From Amoebophrya sp. A120 (Eukaryota; Sar; Dinophyceae; Syndiniales; Amoebophryaceae), in NCBI GenBank assembly GCA_905178155.1, contig CAJINV010000004.1:7694771-7758770 (forward strand): a DNA stretch of 64,000 nucleotides, written 5' to 3'. The notes beneath the pieces were generated by a model. It saw only the letters and a program-made list of their open reading frames with translations, had not been told where the DNA came from and made no database searches. Made by a program: the position numbers and the translations under genes. Shown piece after piece: positions 22,021-31,967 of the stretch. Within the stretch, counting starts at the first letter, position 1, and each line of letters starts with the position of its first letter.

Positions 22021-23723
22021 CCGCCTGCACAAAATTTTTCTCCTCTTGTGGCCTCAGCATAGAGAGAGCTTCTACTTGCCGTGATGCAAACTGAGCAGGC
22101 CAAATTTGTTTTTCTGCTGGTCGCATGGGTGTCCTTTTCTGTAGAATACCTGAGCCGAGGAAAAAGCGCGCAAGTATCTTGTAGTCCCGGACGAACAGGA
22201 AGAATTTGCATCGGAGTCGGGCCAGCCGCTGAAAAAAAGTTGCTGACGACGTCGCTGCACCACGTAGTTCCCCTGGGGGGTCCCCGTCGGCCGCGGCGAT
22301 CTGCGCCACGTCCTCCCAGTTTCGTCGCAGCGTGCTCGTTATGCATATGCAAAAGTAACGTACTAGTATAAATTGCATTACAAATTTTTCCAAAAGAAAA
22401 AATGGAATTTGTGATGCTGACTCGCCTAAAAAGGGAGATTGGTAATGCATGACTGCGATTACTACGAGTACGATACTTTTGCAGAGGATACTCGCTTCCG
22501 AACAACACAGGAACACTATCCCGCAGAATTTGCATCGGAGTCGGGCCTATGCATGGCAAATGCGTCCGGGTCTGGAAGAGTGCAAACTTGTGATGCGCAT
22601 TTCACAACACATAAAAATTTCTCATGCATAGGCAGCAAAAGTTACCAATTTTCTGTCACCAAATGGGAGGTTTGTCATGCAGTTTCGGCATTGCGGAACC
22701 TTCTCGACGAAATCTGTGATGCTAGAGCTTCCATGCCAGACCTTGTTCTGACTGCGTCATGCAAAAACAGCATGACAACTCGTCCAGACGCAGACATATT
22801 TGCACTTGATAGGGCCAGCCGCTGGAAAAAAGTTGCTGACAACGCTCTTCTTGCACGTAGTTCCCCTGGGCGGTGGTCCTCGTCGATTTCAACCTGGTTC
22901 GTCGCTGTGTAATTTGTTTTCTCATCCTCTCCGACGTAGTTCTCTTGTGAGAATGTATGTTCATCTGCATGGTGTTCATCTTCGGCATTTATTTCTATTC
23001 CACCTCCCGCCGCGGCAATTATCTCACGAAAAAACTGTTTCACTGTGATGATTTTGCAAGATCTGCATCACAAGTTTGTTACGCATGACACAGAAAATTT
23101 GTCATGCGCGCTTCCCAAAGGAAAACACGCTTGCAAATCCACTGTCTTGCAGGTGTAGCAAGACAAATGGTTCTGTGTTCCATTTTCGCCATCACAAGTC
23201 CACAGTGAAACAGTTTTTTCTTGCGATAGCAATCTGCGCCACGTCCTCCCAGTTTCGTCGCAGCGTACTCGTTTCCGAACAACACAGGAATAGTATCCCG
23301 CAGAAAGACACCAGGCCAAACGACACATCCGCGCGGAGGCGCTGCCCGCGGGTCTCGTTGCAGGTCAGGGACACCGGCAAGATGACATTTCGGTGCCGCT
23401 CGTAGCTATCGTACGAAAAAAGTGTTTCACTGTAAGGATTTTGCAAGTTTTGCATCACAAGTTTGTTTTACATGACCGCGGAAATTTGCCATGCGGCGTT
23501 CCTACGGGGAAACACAGCTAGGAATCCATTGTCTTGCATTTGTAGCATGACACGCAATTCTGCGATCCATTTTCTGCATCACAAGTTTACAGTGAAACAG
23601 TTTTTTCTTGCGGTAGTAGCTGCCGACGTACTCGTTGGACAGAATGCAGAAAAAATTCACGGTCAGCACCACGGCAAGGACCAGGCGGTGATCTGAAGAA
23701 ATTGGTGTGAAGAACGAAGACAT
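21977..23723 (-). CDS. Membrane protein with tandem internal duplication, unknown function
   Basis: Predicted 297 residues. Exons 23723-23616, 23401-23229, 23014-22812, 22542-22491 and 22334-21977 (sum divisible by 3), all separated by introner elements. The N-terminus has a signal anchor (LVLAVVLTVNFFCIL) and a second hydrophobic stretch (FGLVSFCGILFLCC). A block running FCGI(L/V)FLCCSE-(T/A)STLRRNWEDVAQIA...GEL...SATFFQRLAR occurs twice in tandem, and the DNA copies are close. The last residues, GRTS, are read from the tandem repeat array, where the stop (21977-21979) lies. It is not recognised as any known family. The 3' end may be misplaced if the array is untranslated. Confidence 0.62.
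22340..22490. mobile_element. Introner-like element IE-G
   Basis: 151 bp. Starts TATGCATATGCAAAAGTAAC and ends ...GATACTTTTGCAGAGGATA. Flanks CTCGT / CTCGC (4 of 5). The paralogous copy at 23268 has the uninterrupted CTCGT site. Confidence 0.9.
22548..22811. mobile_element. Introner-like element IE-A
   Basis: Starts TATGCATGGCAAATGCGTCC and ends ...CATATTTGCACTTGATA. Exact TSD GGGCC. The paralogous copy at 22219 has a single GGGCC with no insert. Confidence 0.93.
23020..23228. mobile_element. Introner-like element IE-D
   Basis: Starts TATCTCACGAAAAAACTGTT and ends ...ACAGTTTTTTCTTGCGATA. Exact TSD GCAAT. The paralogous copy at 22296 reads GCGAT with no insert. Confidence 0.92.
23407..23615. 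mobile_element. Introner-like element IE-D
   Basis: Starts TATCGTACGAAAAAAGTGTT and ends ...CAGTTTTTTCTTGCGGTA. Exact TSD GTAGC. It separates the signal-anchor exon from the rest of the gene. Confidence 0.92.
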
Positions 23724-24228
23724 CTTTATTCTTCATATGTTTTTATGTAGTATGCGGCTTTGCTAGAACAACTTGACTCTCGGGTAGTACTGCAGGCGTG
23801 GAAAAAAGATGAACCAAGTTCGTTGTACTCCTTACTGTAAAATAAAGCCGCAAATTTTTATACATAGGACGAACCCCATCGAGTCGGAGGAAGAAGCGGA
23901 TCAAGCAAAAAACGAACCTATCGAAAAACAAATGATGAAAAAACAACCGCAAAGTGTGATGAAGTAGAACACCTTCCGCAGACGTCGAGGTACTATGTTA
24001 TTTCTGCCGGACCCTCAAATAAACCCGTTCGAAGATTCATGTCGTCGCGTAGCCGCTCCCGCCCGAATTTTTGGAATTATTCCGGTTCTTCCAGGGCTGC
24101 TTTTTCCAATTTCAGGTATGACGGAAAAAGAAAACCGCTCTGCACAGGTGGCGAAATGAGCATTTTGCATAATGCATAGCATAATCATTTTCATCGAGTT
24201 TTTATTGGTGCATCACGAGAAGAAACTT
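23724..24228. other. Interval with no supported gene
   Basis: Between two minus-strand genes; no motif recognised. Confidence 0.45.
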
Positions 24229-26359
24229 TTAATGAAGAACCTCTCTACCACATTGCAAAAAGCCAACAAGAGACACCTGCAGCGGTGGAACTAACATCAC
24301 ACACATCAGAGCGATAGGCTTCATCTCCTGTGCATAACCATTCCCCTTTCCATTGTTTTTCACGACATCTGCGTAACTTGGTATCACGTCGCTGGACTGC
24401 AGACCAAGGCCGCCGGATGAATTTCGGTTGTTTTTTCCACCGCCGGTGTTACTTCCGGTCGATCCAGAAGATTGCGGCTGCTGCTGTTTATTTCCCTTAC
24501 CGCCGCCCTTGTTATTACCCCCGTTAGCGTTACCACCACCACCGCCGCTGCCCTGCTTTTGCTTCTTGTTCCCCGCTGTATTGTTAGCGGCTGCCCCTAG
24601 CGCCAGCTGCTGCTGCCGCCACGCGCCCGGGAAGTAATTCCCTTCGAACTCCTATCCAGTGCAAATATGTCTGGGTCAATGGAAAGTTGATGTGATGCTC
24701 ATGTCACCGAACGCAGTACTACGCAATGTAACTCTATTACGGGGCCGCGCAACATGTTGACAAGATTCTGAGCATGATTATGTCTAGCTGTTATTTCACT
24801 GCATGACAAAAAATCGCCTTTTCGCATGACAAATCGAAGTGGCCGCGCAGCTCTAGTGCAACAAGCATGATACTCTTTTCTGCCCCATGTCGGCCAAGCA
24901 TGAGGACAAACTTGCGTTCATATTATCCAGAGCAGGACCTCCAGACCACATGTTTGCAATGAATAACTCCTGCCACAGTTTGGCAAACTCGCCCATGAAG
25001 GCCTCGACCATCCGCCGGTCGTTGCTGATCACGAGATTTTCCCGGTTGCGCTTAGCCACTATGCATTGCAAACATCCCTGGATGTGGTCTGGAACACTGC
25101 AACTTGTCATGCTAAGTCTGGATCCGATGCAAAAAAATCTGTGTTGCGTGATTATTATACCAAAAATTATCGCACACTTTTGACCCAGTCGCGGAGGATT
25201 TTCTCATGCAGGGTAGGCATGACAGTAGAGGTCTCACAAGAATCAGGTCCTGTATTCCAGCGCTCATAGGTCATCATGGACGAAAATAACCAGCATGACA
25301 AGTTTCGCAATCTTCCAGGAGAGGACCCAGACATGTTTGCGATCCGTAGCCGCGGCCCGCGTCCAATTGTAGGAACCGTTGATCACGTACAGGCCATCGA
25401 TGACGCAAAACTTGTGGTGCATGTGACTAAATTGGTCGTTGTCGTGGACGATCGGTAGCTGCTCGCTCAGCGCGTGGATGTCCGCGCCGAGCTATTACAG
25501 TGAAAAATGCCTGCGCCCCGGAATTTGCAGAAGTTTGTCATGCAAAATTTCCAAATGAAAGCCTTTTGTCTTGCATAAAAGGATTGTGAGCGTTTCTGAT
25601 GCAGAATCAGGGTGCGCAACGTGCCTTGTGCATAACAGATCCGGCTGCTGTTGGGCTACTTCGCAACACAAATTTGACCTATTCAGCATGGAAAATTTGT
25701 GATGCTGAGATATGCAAGACGAGGAATGTTTCTGTTGGAAAGGTTTACAATACAAATGCTGCCAAGCTGGGGGTGGGGGCATTTTTCACTGTAATACGAG
25801 CGCGTCCGCCTGGTCAAGATCCGCGATGATCCGCACGTGGACGTTTCTGTGGAACAGGTCCAACAGAATTTCCGCAATTTCGTTATGAGAGTGCACAAAC
25901 CCCCCTCCCCCTCACGTGGAGCCTGTGCATGACAAGCTCACGACGCACCTAATGTGGTACAGTTTGTGCCTCCGTTGTCGTTTGTCATGCAAACAGTGCC
26001 ACAAGGCAGCAATTGGATTTGGAATTTTGCATGACAAGTGAGGGAGATCAGGGGAGGGGTTGTGCACTCTCATATTCATCATCCGTCAGTGTGAAAATGC
26101 AGATGTCGATCCAGAACTTCGTACTTCGCAAAACTTCCAAAAACCGCCGCCTATTGGCCCCACCGCCGCGGGATCCGCCACCACTTTTGCCGCCGCCCCC
26201 GCCCATGAGCGGGGAAACGTGCTCGGGGAAGAAGAGACAGTCCAAAATGTCCCCCTGGGCCTTCTGGGACACGGTCCTTTGGTAGTTGTTGGCAGCCTCC
26301 CAACGGTCCACGCGCTGCTGCGTGCTGCTCTTGAGAAGCTTGGAACAACACTTCCCCAT
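24229..26359 (-). CDS. PLD6/Zucchini-like single-HKD phospholipase D, N-myristoylation signal
   Basis: Predicted 337 residues. Exons 26359-26075, 25878-25797, 25487-25349, 25054-24966 and 24647-24229, in frame with every intron an introner element. It starts MGKCCSK, a classic N-myristoylation plus palmitoylation site, so it should be membrane-attached. The domain runs DILDCLFFPE (about residue 38), FWIDICIFTLTDDEIAEILL, VRIIADLDQADALG, then the catalytic H-x-K-x4-D at 147-154 (HHKFCVID) followed by NGSYNWTRAA and NRENLVI. This is the single-HKD mitochondrial-cardiolipin-hydrolase/Zucchini type, which works as a dimer as a lipid hydrolase or RNA nuclease. The C-terminal third is Gly/Asn/Gln-rich and disordered. 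Animal PLD6 has an N-terminal membrane span; here lipidation replaces it. The substrate cannot be told from sequence. Confidence 0.87.
24653..24965. mobile_element. Introner-like element IE-A, longer variant
   Basis: 313 bp. Starts TATCCAGTGCAAATATGTCT and ends ...CATGTTTGCAATGAATA. Exact TSD ACTCC. It joins KLWQE to FEGNYFPG in the PLD-like gene. Confidence 0.9.
25060..25348. mobile_element. Introner-like element IE-A
   Basis: Starts TATGCATTGCAAACATCCCT and ends ...CATGTTTGCGATCCGTA. Flanks GCCAC / GCCGC (4 of 5). It joins NWTRAA to KRNRENL. Confidence 0.88.
25493..25796. mobile_element. Introner-like element IE-E
   Basis: Starts TATTACAGTGAAAAATGCCT and ends ...GGGGGCATTTTTCACTGTAATA. 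Exact TSD CGAGC. It joins QADAL to GADIHAL. Confidence 0.93.
25884..26074. mobile_element. Introner-like element IE-F
   Basis: Starts TATGAGAGTGCACAAACCCC and ends ...GGTTGTGCACTCTCATA. Flanks TTCGT / TTCAT (4 of 5). It joins TLTDDE to IAEILL. Confidence 0.9.
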
Positions 26360-26970
26360 GGTCGATCGACCGGTAGTGTGATGACAGAATTGGAAATATT
26401 ACTTAAATTAACATCGCTGCGAAAAAAGATAAATAAAAGTCGTGTACTGAGACCTAGTAGTGCGTAGTCAGAGACAGAGTAGAACCTACCTTGTGCTGCT
26501 ATTGATGCTGTTGACCAGAATCACACGACAGCGTCGCTCCCAGTCGAAATTCCGCTTAGCGCTCACCCGCTCTCGGGAAAATATGAATATCTCGCAAACT
26601 GCCCATTAAAAATAAACCCGAAGCGACATCGTCCTGGGCGGTCGGTTTGTGTCTTGACGCTTTTGGTTGTTCATCGGCAGAGTTTTGCAAATTGCATTGT
26701 GGTAGAAGTGGTCCTGTTAGAAGAACATGATGGGCTCTAGAGGTGAGGTGGTCCGTGCTGGATCGCACGGTTTGCTTAGCATGCAGCTCTATCGAAACCT
26801 TGTTGAAAAAATATTGGTGTAGTTCGGTCAGGCGATTCTCCGTTTGCAGCTTTACGCTGTGTAGTACAGTACATGTAAGTAAAGTAAAGTAAAGTCGTGC
26901 GTCGTTTTCTTCTTTCTTATTCTAATATACACTACGGCCCAAGTCGCGTCCCGTGCGCTGCTTCCTCTTC
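26360..26970. other. Interval with no supported gene
   Basis: 5' side of the PLD-like gene. A short run of AAAGT repeats lies near 26878-26894. Nothing else recognised. Confidence 0.45.
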
Positions 26971-28449
26971 CTAATCCAGTGGACCTTTTAGCAGATCGGG
27001 CTCCCCCTCCGTGGTCCACGAAGAGCAAGGTATGAAACTTATCATATGCAAAAACATCCCCACCCCAGAGTTGTCATGCAAATCTGCACTCCAAAAAGGT
27101 TTGTCATGCGGAGCGCCATGAGAGGCATTGTCTAGTCGTGTTTTGGAATTTGTGATGCTACAATCAGCATGATATACTAGATCTGTGATGCTGCTGAACT
27201 ACCTAAACAGGATTACACTACGAGGACGAACTTGTCATGCCAAACGACCAAAGCTGGCTGATTTGTCTAGCAGATTTGCCATCTTGACTCTGGTGTGGGT
27301 ACGTTTTTACTCAGGATAAAACTGGTAAAAAAGCTAGCGGCTCGCACGCGCTTCTCCGGGTGCAGAAATTCAAATTTTCCACGCAAAGCAGGAGATGACT
27401 CTTTAAAAATGTATCAATTGTAAGCTTTGTTTCAAGAACTACAGCTGCAGCGTGCAAAGAAAACTTGACTCAGATCTGGAAAAGTTCTGACCGCATTTGA
27501 AGTCGGGCCGTATGATCTACCTCTCCTTTCGTACCCTCCGTTTCTAGCGCGTTCAGAGCTTCCCAGTTTTCCTGCCGCTCCTTCTGTTGATCGGCGCTGA
27601 GATTGCTATCATTCAGAAAAGTAGTTGCGATCGATCATCTTCCCGCGCAGAAGTTGCATATAATTAGCAGGGTTTTTTTCTCACTTTTTCAACGCAACTT
27701 CTTGCCGAGTCTTCATGCACACGGTATTTTTAATTGTTTTGACTCACACAACCACCGTTGGGCTGTCCTACCGCACTGTGATCCTTTCCCTTTCATAGGT
27801 TCGCACGCCGGAGTATTGCGCTTCTATTCCCAACTCCGCAAAGTCGTCCGGGGCCGCTTGCGTCTTTGCTTTCGGCGTTGGCCGGCGGGCGCTGAATGGA
27901 AGGTTTTGTGATGATAGATTACCAAAGAAGTCGAGCTCCAAGGCTTTGAATCATTCGTTCCTTTTGTCATGTGAGTAATTACATCAAAAACCACCTGACC
28001 ACTGTACCGATCAGCGGCCCGGCCCTTTCTGCTATCTTTCGAAACGGAATCGAACCCGGCTTCTTCGTCGGTCCACGTGCAGAGGATCACGCGAAAAAAT
28101 TGCTACTAGCACAGAGTTGAATTACACAGCCTGTAGAAGCTCACCTTGCTGAACAAGAACGTTTTTGTTTCTCCACAACTAATTATATGTGAACAGCTCG
28201 TGGCAGGAAAGATCCTTACTCTGGCACTACGCTGTGCTAGCATCTTTTCCGTCGGATACCGCCGTCGTCATCGGAACCCGGGGCGGTCGTAAGTGCAGTT
28301 GTCTCCTGCTGGTCCCGCGACGATCGCTCTTTGCCTCCACTACTCGATGCGCGTTGCGCCGCCTGCAGCTCGTTGACTTCCGCCTGGAGAGCGGTGAGAC
28401 GATAGCCCAGCATGCGCTCGAAACACCGAAAGGGGTGGCAGTAGAACAT
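26971..28449 (-). CDS. Coiled-coil protein, unknown function, structure partly resolved
   Basis: Not recognised. A likely first exon starts at 28449 (MFYCHPFRCFERMLGYRLTA) and continues into a helix with coiled-coil character. Downstream exons join well with GT-AG introns: 28102-28008, 27891-27772, 27596-27521 and 27398-27319; the last coding piece 27034-26971 follows an IE-B element. These five give 435 bases in one frame, reading ...APDDFAELGIEAQYSGVRTY, then ADQQKERQENWEALNALE, then KFEFLHPEKRVRAASFF, and ending GPLD at stop 26971-26973. The link between the 28449 exon and 28102 has no in-phase GT-AG pair that I could find, so an exon is probably missing there. Confidence 0.58.
27040..27318. 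mobile_element. Introner-like element IE-B
   Basis: Starts TATCATATGCAAAAACATCC and ends ...GTACGTTTTTACTCAGGATA. Exact TSD AAACT. It interrupts the coiled-coil gene between FFTSF and IPCSS. Confidence 0.92.
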
Positions 28450-29671
28450 ACTGTTTCTACTACGGCGGAAGCCGCGGATTGAGCGCCGCGGCTACGCGTT
28501 TTATTCCCTGGCTCTGCAGTGCGGTGAGGAAAGGGAGCTCGGCCGGGAGTGCTTGTTGTTCAGGTGGGGGGTGCTTACTTCTTCGTCCCCTCTCCGTATC
28601 GCCGGGAAGATTCCTCGCTCCGAACGGTGCCCTGCTCTCTCTGCGAACAGGCAACAAAGGACGGCGCATGCACAGGGCACCCCGTGCTGCGGCAGCCGGA
28701 CGCATTGGAAGGCATACCACGATGCACCGAGGGGCGTCGCGATCGTCTCCTGCGCCGGCGCGACGGCGTGCTTCTTGGAGCGCGCTGCCCGCCGGTCGGA
28801 TCTTCGGTTCGGGCGGGGCCGGCGCGCACTGGCATGACGGCGCGCCCGTACCGAATTCAAAAGGCCGGCCGCGAGCGTGCGGCCGGTCCCTGTACCGAAA
28901 AGCAGGCCGAAAGCTTCGGAACCCCCCCCCCCCGCTGGGCGCAGCTTCGCAGCCCCCCAAGCGGGGCGCGGCGGAGATAGCACCGCGGCCGAGCCCTGCT
29001 CGCTTCGCCCAAGACGCGCAGGCTTCGGACTTGCGCAGTCGGCGAGCGGCAGGCCGGCGCCCGGTCGTGCGGGGGCCCCGGGGTGCGGGCGGGGGGGGGG
29101 GAACCGCGTGCGGGGCGCTTACCAGAAACCGCGCGGCCGGACCAGAAGGAAGCAGCCCGGCAAGCGGGGACCGCTGGGTGCGTCGGGGTACCGCGATCAG
29201 CGGAGAGGAGGGATTGGGGGAGGAGGGGGGAGGCACTTTGGGAAGTGGCCCCTAGGGGCGCTATGTTTGTGCTCTTGCATCCCCTTTTACCTATTTCGAG
29301 TAGATGAGCTCCACTTAGGTAGCTATGTAGCACTCGGGTGGGCCTTAAGTGGTTTAAGGAACAAGCTGAGACTCAAACTGAGAAAGAAAAACCTTGCGAA
29401 TGGGCAGAAAATACCCCTACCAAAGTTGGAAAAAAATATCTGGGCGGTGCAGAAACTTGAAAAGTTGGCCAATATGCCACAAAATGGACAGTGTTTATCT
29501 TGGTTTTCCTGTGTATTTTATCTTATGGATCAGATGACGAAAAGTGTGGACGAATGTGCCTCATTTTTAAAAATTTTAAAAATTGAAAAAAAAATTCAGA
29601 TGTTGCGCAGACATGTGAAATACTTGCGAAATAGGCTAAAAAATACACATAGTCCCAATGTTTTTGCGTGT
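28450..29671. other. GC-rich island followed by AT-rich non-coding DNA
   Basis: 28480-29260 is strongly GC-rich with C and G runs. Open frames of about 258 codons exist on both strands at once, which is expected in such sequence and is not evidence of coding. From 29340 the sequence becomes A/T-rich with runs of A. Confidence 0.5.
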
Positions 29672-29806
29672 TAACAATTGTGGTGTTGGTGGGGTGCACA
29701 CCACCAGCGCCACAAATTGGCACGCCTGCGCCTGTAAAATGTAACAATTGTGGTGTTGGTGGGGTGCACACCACCAGCGCCACAAATTGGCACGCCTGCG
29801 CCTGTA
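29672..29806. repeat. Two direct copies of a 65-bp unit containing an inverted repeat
   Basis: Copies at 29672-29736 and 29742-29806 appear identical, 70 bp apart. Each has a hairpin around GTGTTGGTGGGG / CACACCACCAGCGCCAC. Confidence 0.93.
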
Positions 29807-30712
29807 TATCGTAGATTTTACAGCCTTAGCGCTTCAGGGTCGTACTTAGCTGGTTAAGGTCGTGAATATCGCTAGAGTCGTGGGCCAGGAGTGGGGGGAG
29901 AGAATCGAGAGGGATTCGCGTACTCTGCTCGTGTTTCGAGGATATCCGCATGCTATGGCGGACGTGGACTGACAATGCGCATCTTCCTTTGCTGTTTTAG
30001 GTTGGTTCTACTATATCTGGTTCCTCGACGGAGGTCGCCGAGTGGTTCTGCCGCATTGGGAAGCGTGTTCTCAGTGCGTTGCTCAGATAGTTCGATGCTA
30101 TTTAACACGTGTCTTTCTTGAATCACTCGAGTCAATTACTAAAATCAGTGCATAAAATTGAGGAATTTATCACTGTTTGTTTCAGTGATGCTTCGGGCTA
30201 CTGCTACTGCTGTAGCGGTAGTGGTTTCGGGGCTGCTTTTTTTTCACTTTTTTCGCAAAAAAATCGCGCCCGCGCGCGATTTTTCCGCGGAAAAGGAGCC
30301 GCCGATCCGCGCAAGAAGGGCCGCCGTCGCCCCCGGGCGGGCCGCCGGTTCTCGGGGCGCCCCGAGGTGGCTCCTGGGTTGCTCCAGGATCGTCGAGGCT
30401 GGGCATTCGAGGCCGGAACCCCTTACAGGGCCTCCGAGCGGCTCGCGCGGTTCCCCAAGAGCCTTGCGGGGGGGGGCGGGCGCCAATCTTTCCCCAAAGG
30501 GGCCTCCCGGCGTAGTCCCGGGCGGCTCCCGCGGCTCCCGGGCTGTTCGGGGGCCGATTTGTGACGCAAAAGGGCGGCCCCGGCGGCTTCAGAAAGATCC
30601 GGCACGAAGCATGCTAATTCGCGCGGGATCCGAAGGCGCCCGGCAGCCAAAAAGCAGGCCGGCCCCCAATGGCCTTCTGAATGAGAAATCAGCCGCAGAC
30701 GCGGCTCAGCCC

Positions 30713-30826
30713 GGCCGCCAATCCCGCGGGGCCCCTGTACCGATGAAGGCGGTGCTGGTGTCGCTTTGTGCGCCCCCTGCAAACGCGCAGCCACATTGGT
30801 ACAGGGGCCCCGCGGGATTGGCGGCG
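30713..30826. repeat. Inverted repeat, 28-bp arms
   Basis: 30713-30741 (CCAATCCCGCGGGGCCCCTG core) is repeated in inverse at 30798-30826. The loop is about 56 bp and the arm itself is GC-palindromic. It lies in a GC-rich island (30230-30890). Confidence 0.88.
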
Positions 30827-30889
30827 CCGCCGTTCTTTCGCACCGGCCCGCAAGGCCGCCGCAAAGGGGGCGCGGCTGCTTCGAGTCAA

Positions 30890-31535
30890 TACTTTGCCGC
30901 GCGGCAAGCCGCGCCCGCCAGTTTCGCGACGTAATGGGCTACCGTATACCAATACCCTGCCGCGCGGCAAGCGCGGCACGCCGCGCCCGCCATTTGTTTC
31001 CGCGACGTATTGGGTTACCGTAAGCCAATACGTCGTCGGCCGGCGCGCGGCATTTCGCGCCCGCCATTTCCGCGACGTATTGGTTTACCGTAAGCCAATA
31101 CGTCGTCAGGCGGCAAGCGCGCCAAACCGCGCCCGCCAGCTCCGCGACCTATTGGGTTACCGTAAGCCAATACGTCGCCGGGCGGCAAGTGCGCCAAGCC
31201 GCGTCCACCAGCTCCGCGACCTATTGGGTTACCGTAAGCCAATACGTCGTCGGCCGGCGCGCGGCATTCCGCGTCCGCCATTTCCGGGACGTATTGGGTT
31301 ACCGTAAGCCATACGTCGTCGAGCGGCAAGCGCGCCAAACCGCGCCCGCCAGCTCCGCGACCTATTGGGTTACCGTAAGCCAATACGTCGCCGGGCGGCA
31401 AGTGCGCCAAGCCGCGCCCACCAGCTCCGCGACCTATTGGGTTACCGTAAGCCAATAGGTTGCCGCGCGCCAAGCCGCGCCCGCCAGTTCCGCGAAGGAT
31501 TGGCTTTCCGTAAGCCAATACGCTGTCGAGCAAGG
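30890..31535. repeat. Satellite of about 70-75-bp units, about eight copies
   Basis: Each unit has the near-palindrome ATTGGGTTACCGTAAGCCAA followed by TACGTCG and a GC-rich spacer (GGCGGCAAG...CGCGCCCGCCAG). Spacing runs 66-75 bp. Units lie near 30940, 31010, 31080, 31150, 31225, 31298, 31365 and 31438; a final variant is near 31500. Confidence 0.92.
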
Positions 31536-31737
31536 CGAGCAACCTCTGCCGGCTCCGGGGCGCATTGGCCTAGCGGCGGCCGCTTCTTTGCCGCCCGGCG
31601 AGTGCGGCCGGCAGCTTCCGCCAGCTCCGCCACGTGCGGGTAGTGCGAGGGCCGCCGCGCGATCCATGGCGTATTTGGCTGGCGGTGGTCAACATGCAGC
31701 CGAGCTGACACAGCCTCAGTTTCCCCTTTGCCGCCGG

Positions 31738-31967
31738 TGCCGCCAAGCTGCCGCCAACGCTGCCGCCACCACGTTTGGCGGCACCTTAACACGACCTGAG
31801 TCCGCGCTTTGGCCATTGCCGCCATCCAAAAAAGATAAAAAGAATGATATTTAAATATTAGTCTTTTTATCTTTTTTGGATGGCGGCAGTGGCGAAGACG
31901 CAGCGTCAGGTCGTGGTAAGGTGCCGCCAAACGTGGTGGCGGCAGCGTTGGCGGCAGCTTGGCGGCA
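31738..31967. repeat. Long near-perfect hairpin, 106-bp arms, 18-bp loop
   Basis: Left arm 31738-31843 and right arm 31862-31967 are inverse copies apart from one mismatch and a diverged patch of about 17 bp. Inner ends are AAAAAAGATAAAAAG / CTTTTTATCTTTTTT; outer parts are TGCCGCC-rich. The loop is AT-rich (ATGATATTTAAATATTAG). Confidence 0.92.

Larger units (their letters stand above)
22200..23300 (-). repeat. Tandem duplication inside the gene, with reciprocal empty sites
   Basis: Copy 1 (about 23300-22812) and copy 2 (about 22547-22200) align over some 200 coding bases. Each carries elements the other lacks: IE-D and IE-A only in copy 1, IE-G only in copy 2. The uninterrupted copy shows a single target: GGGCC at 22219-22223, GCGAT at 22296-22300 and CTCGT at 23268-23272. 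Confidence 0.88.

Noticed and set aside
28030-28070. GGTTCGATTCC on minus, resembling a tRNA T-loop
   Set aside because: The flanking bases do not pair as a T-stem and no acceptor or anticodon arm fits. It lies inside a plausible coding exon.
28460-29255. Open frames of 258 codons on both strands
   Set aside because: Both strands are open at once in a GC-rich stretch with few chances for stops. The translations are Arg/Gly/Pro-rich with no motif.
30890-31535. Regularly spaced repeats resembling a CRISPR array
   Set aside because: The units are tandem with similar linkers rather than unique spacers, the context is eukaryotic, and there are no cas genes.
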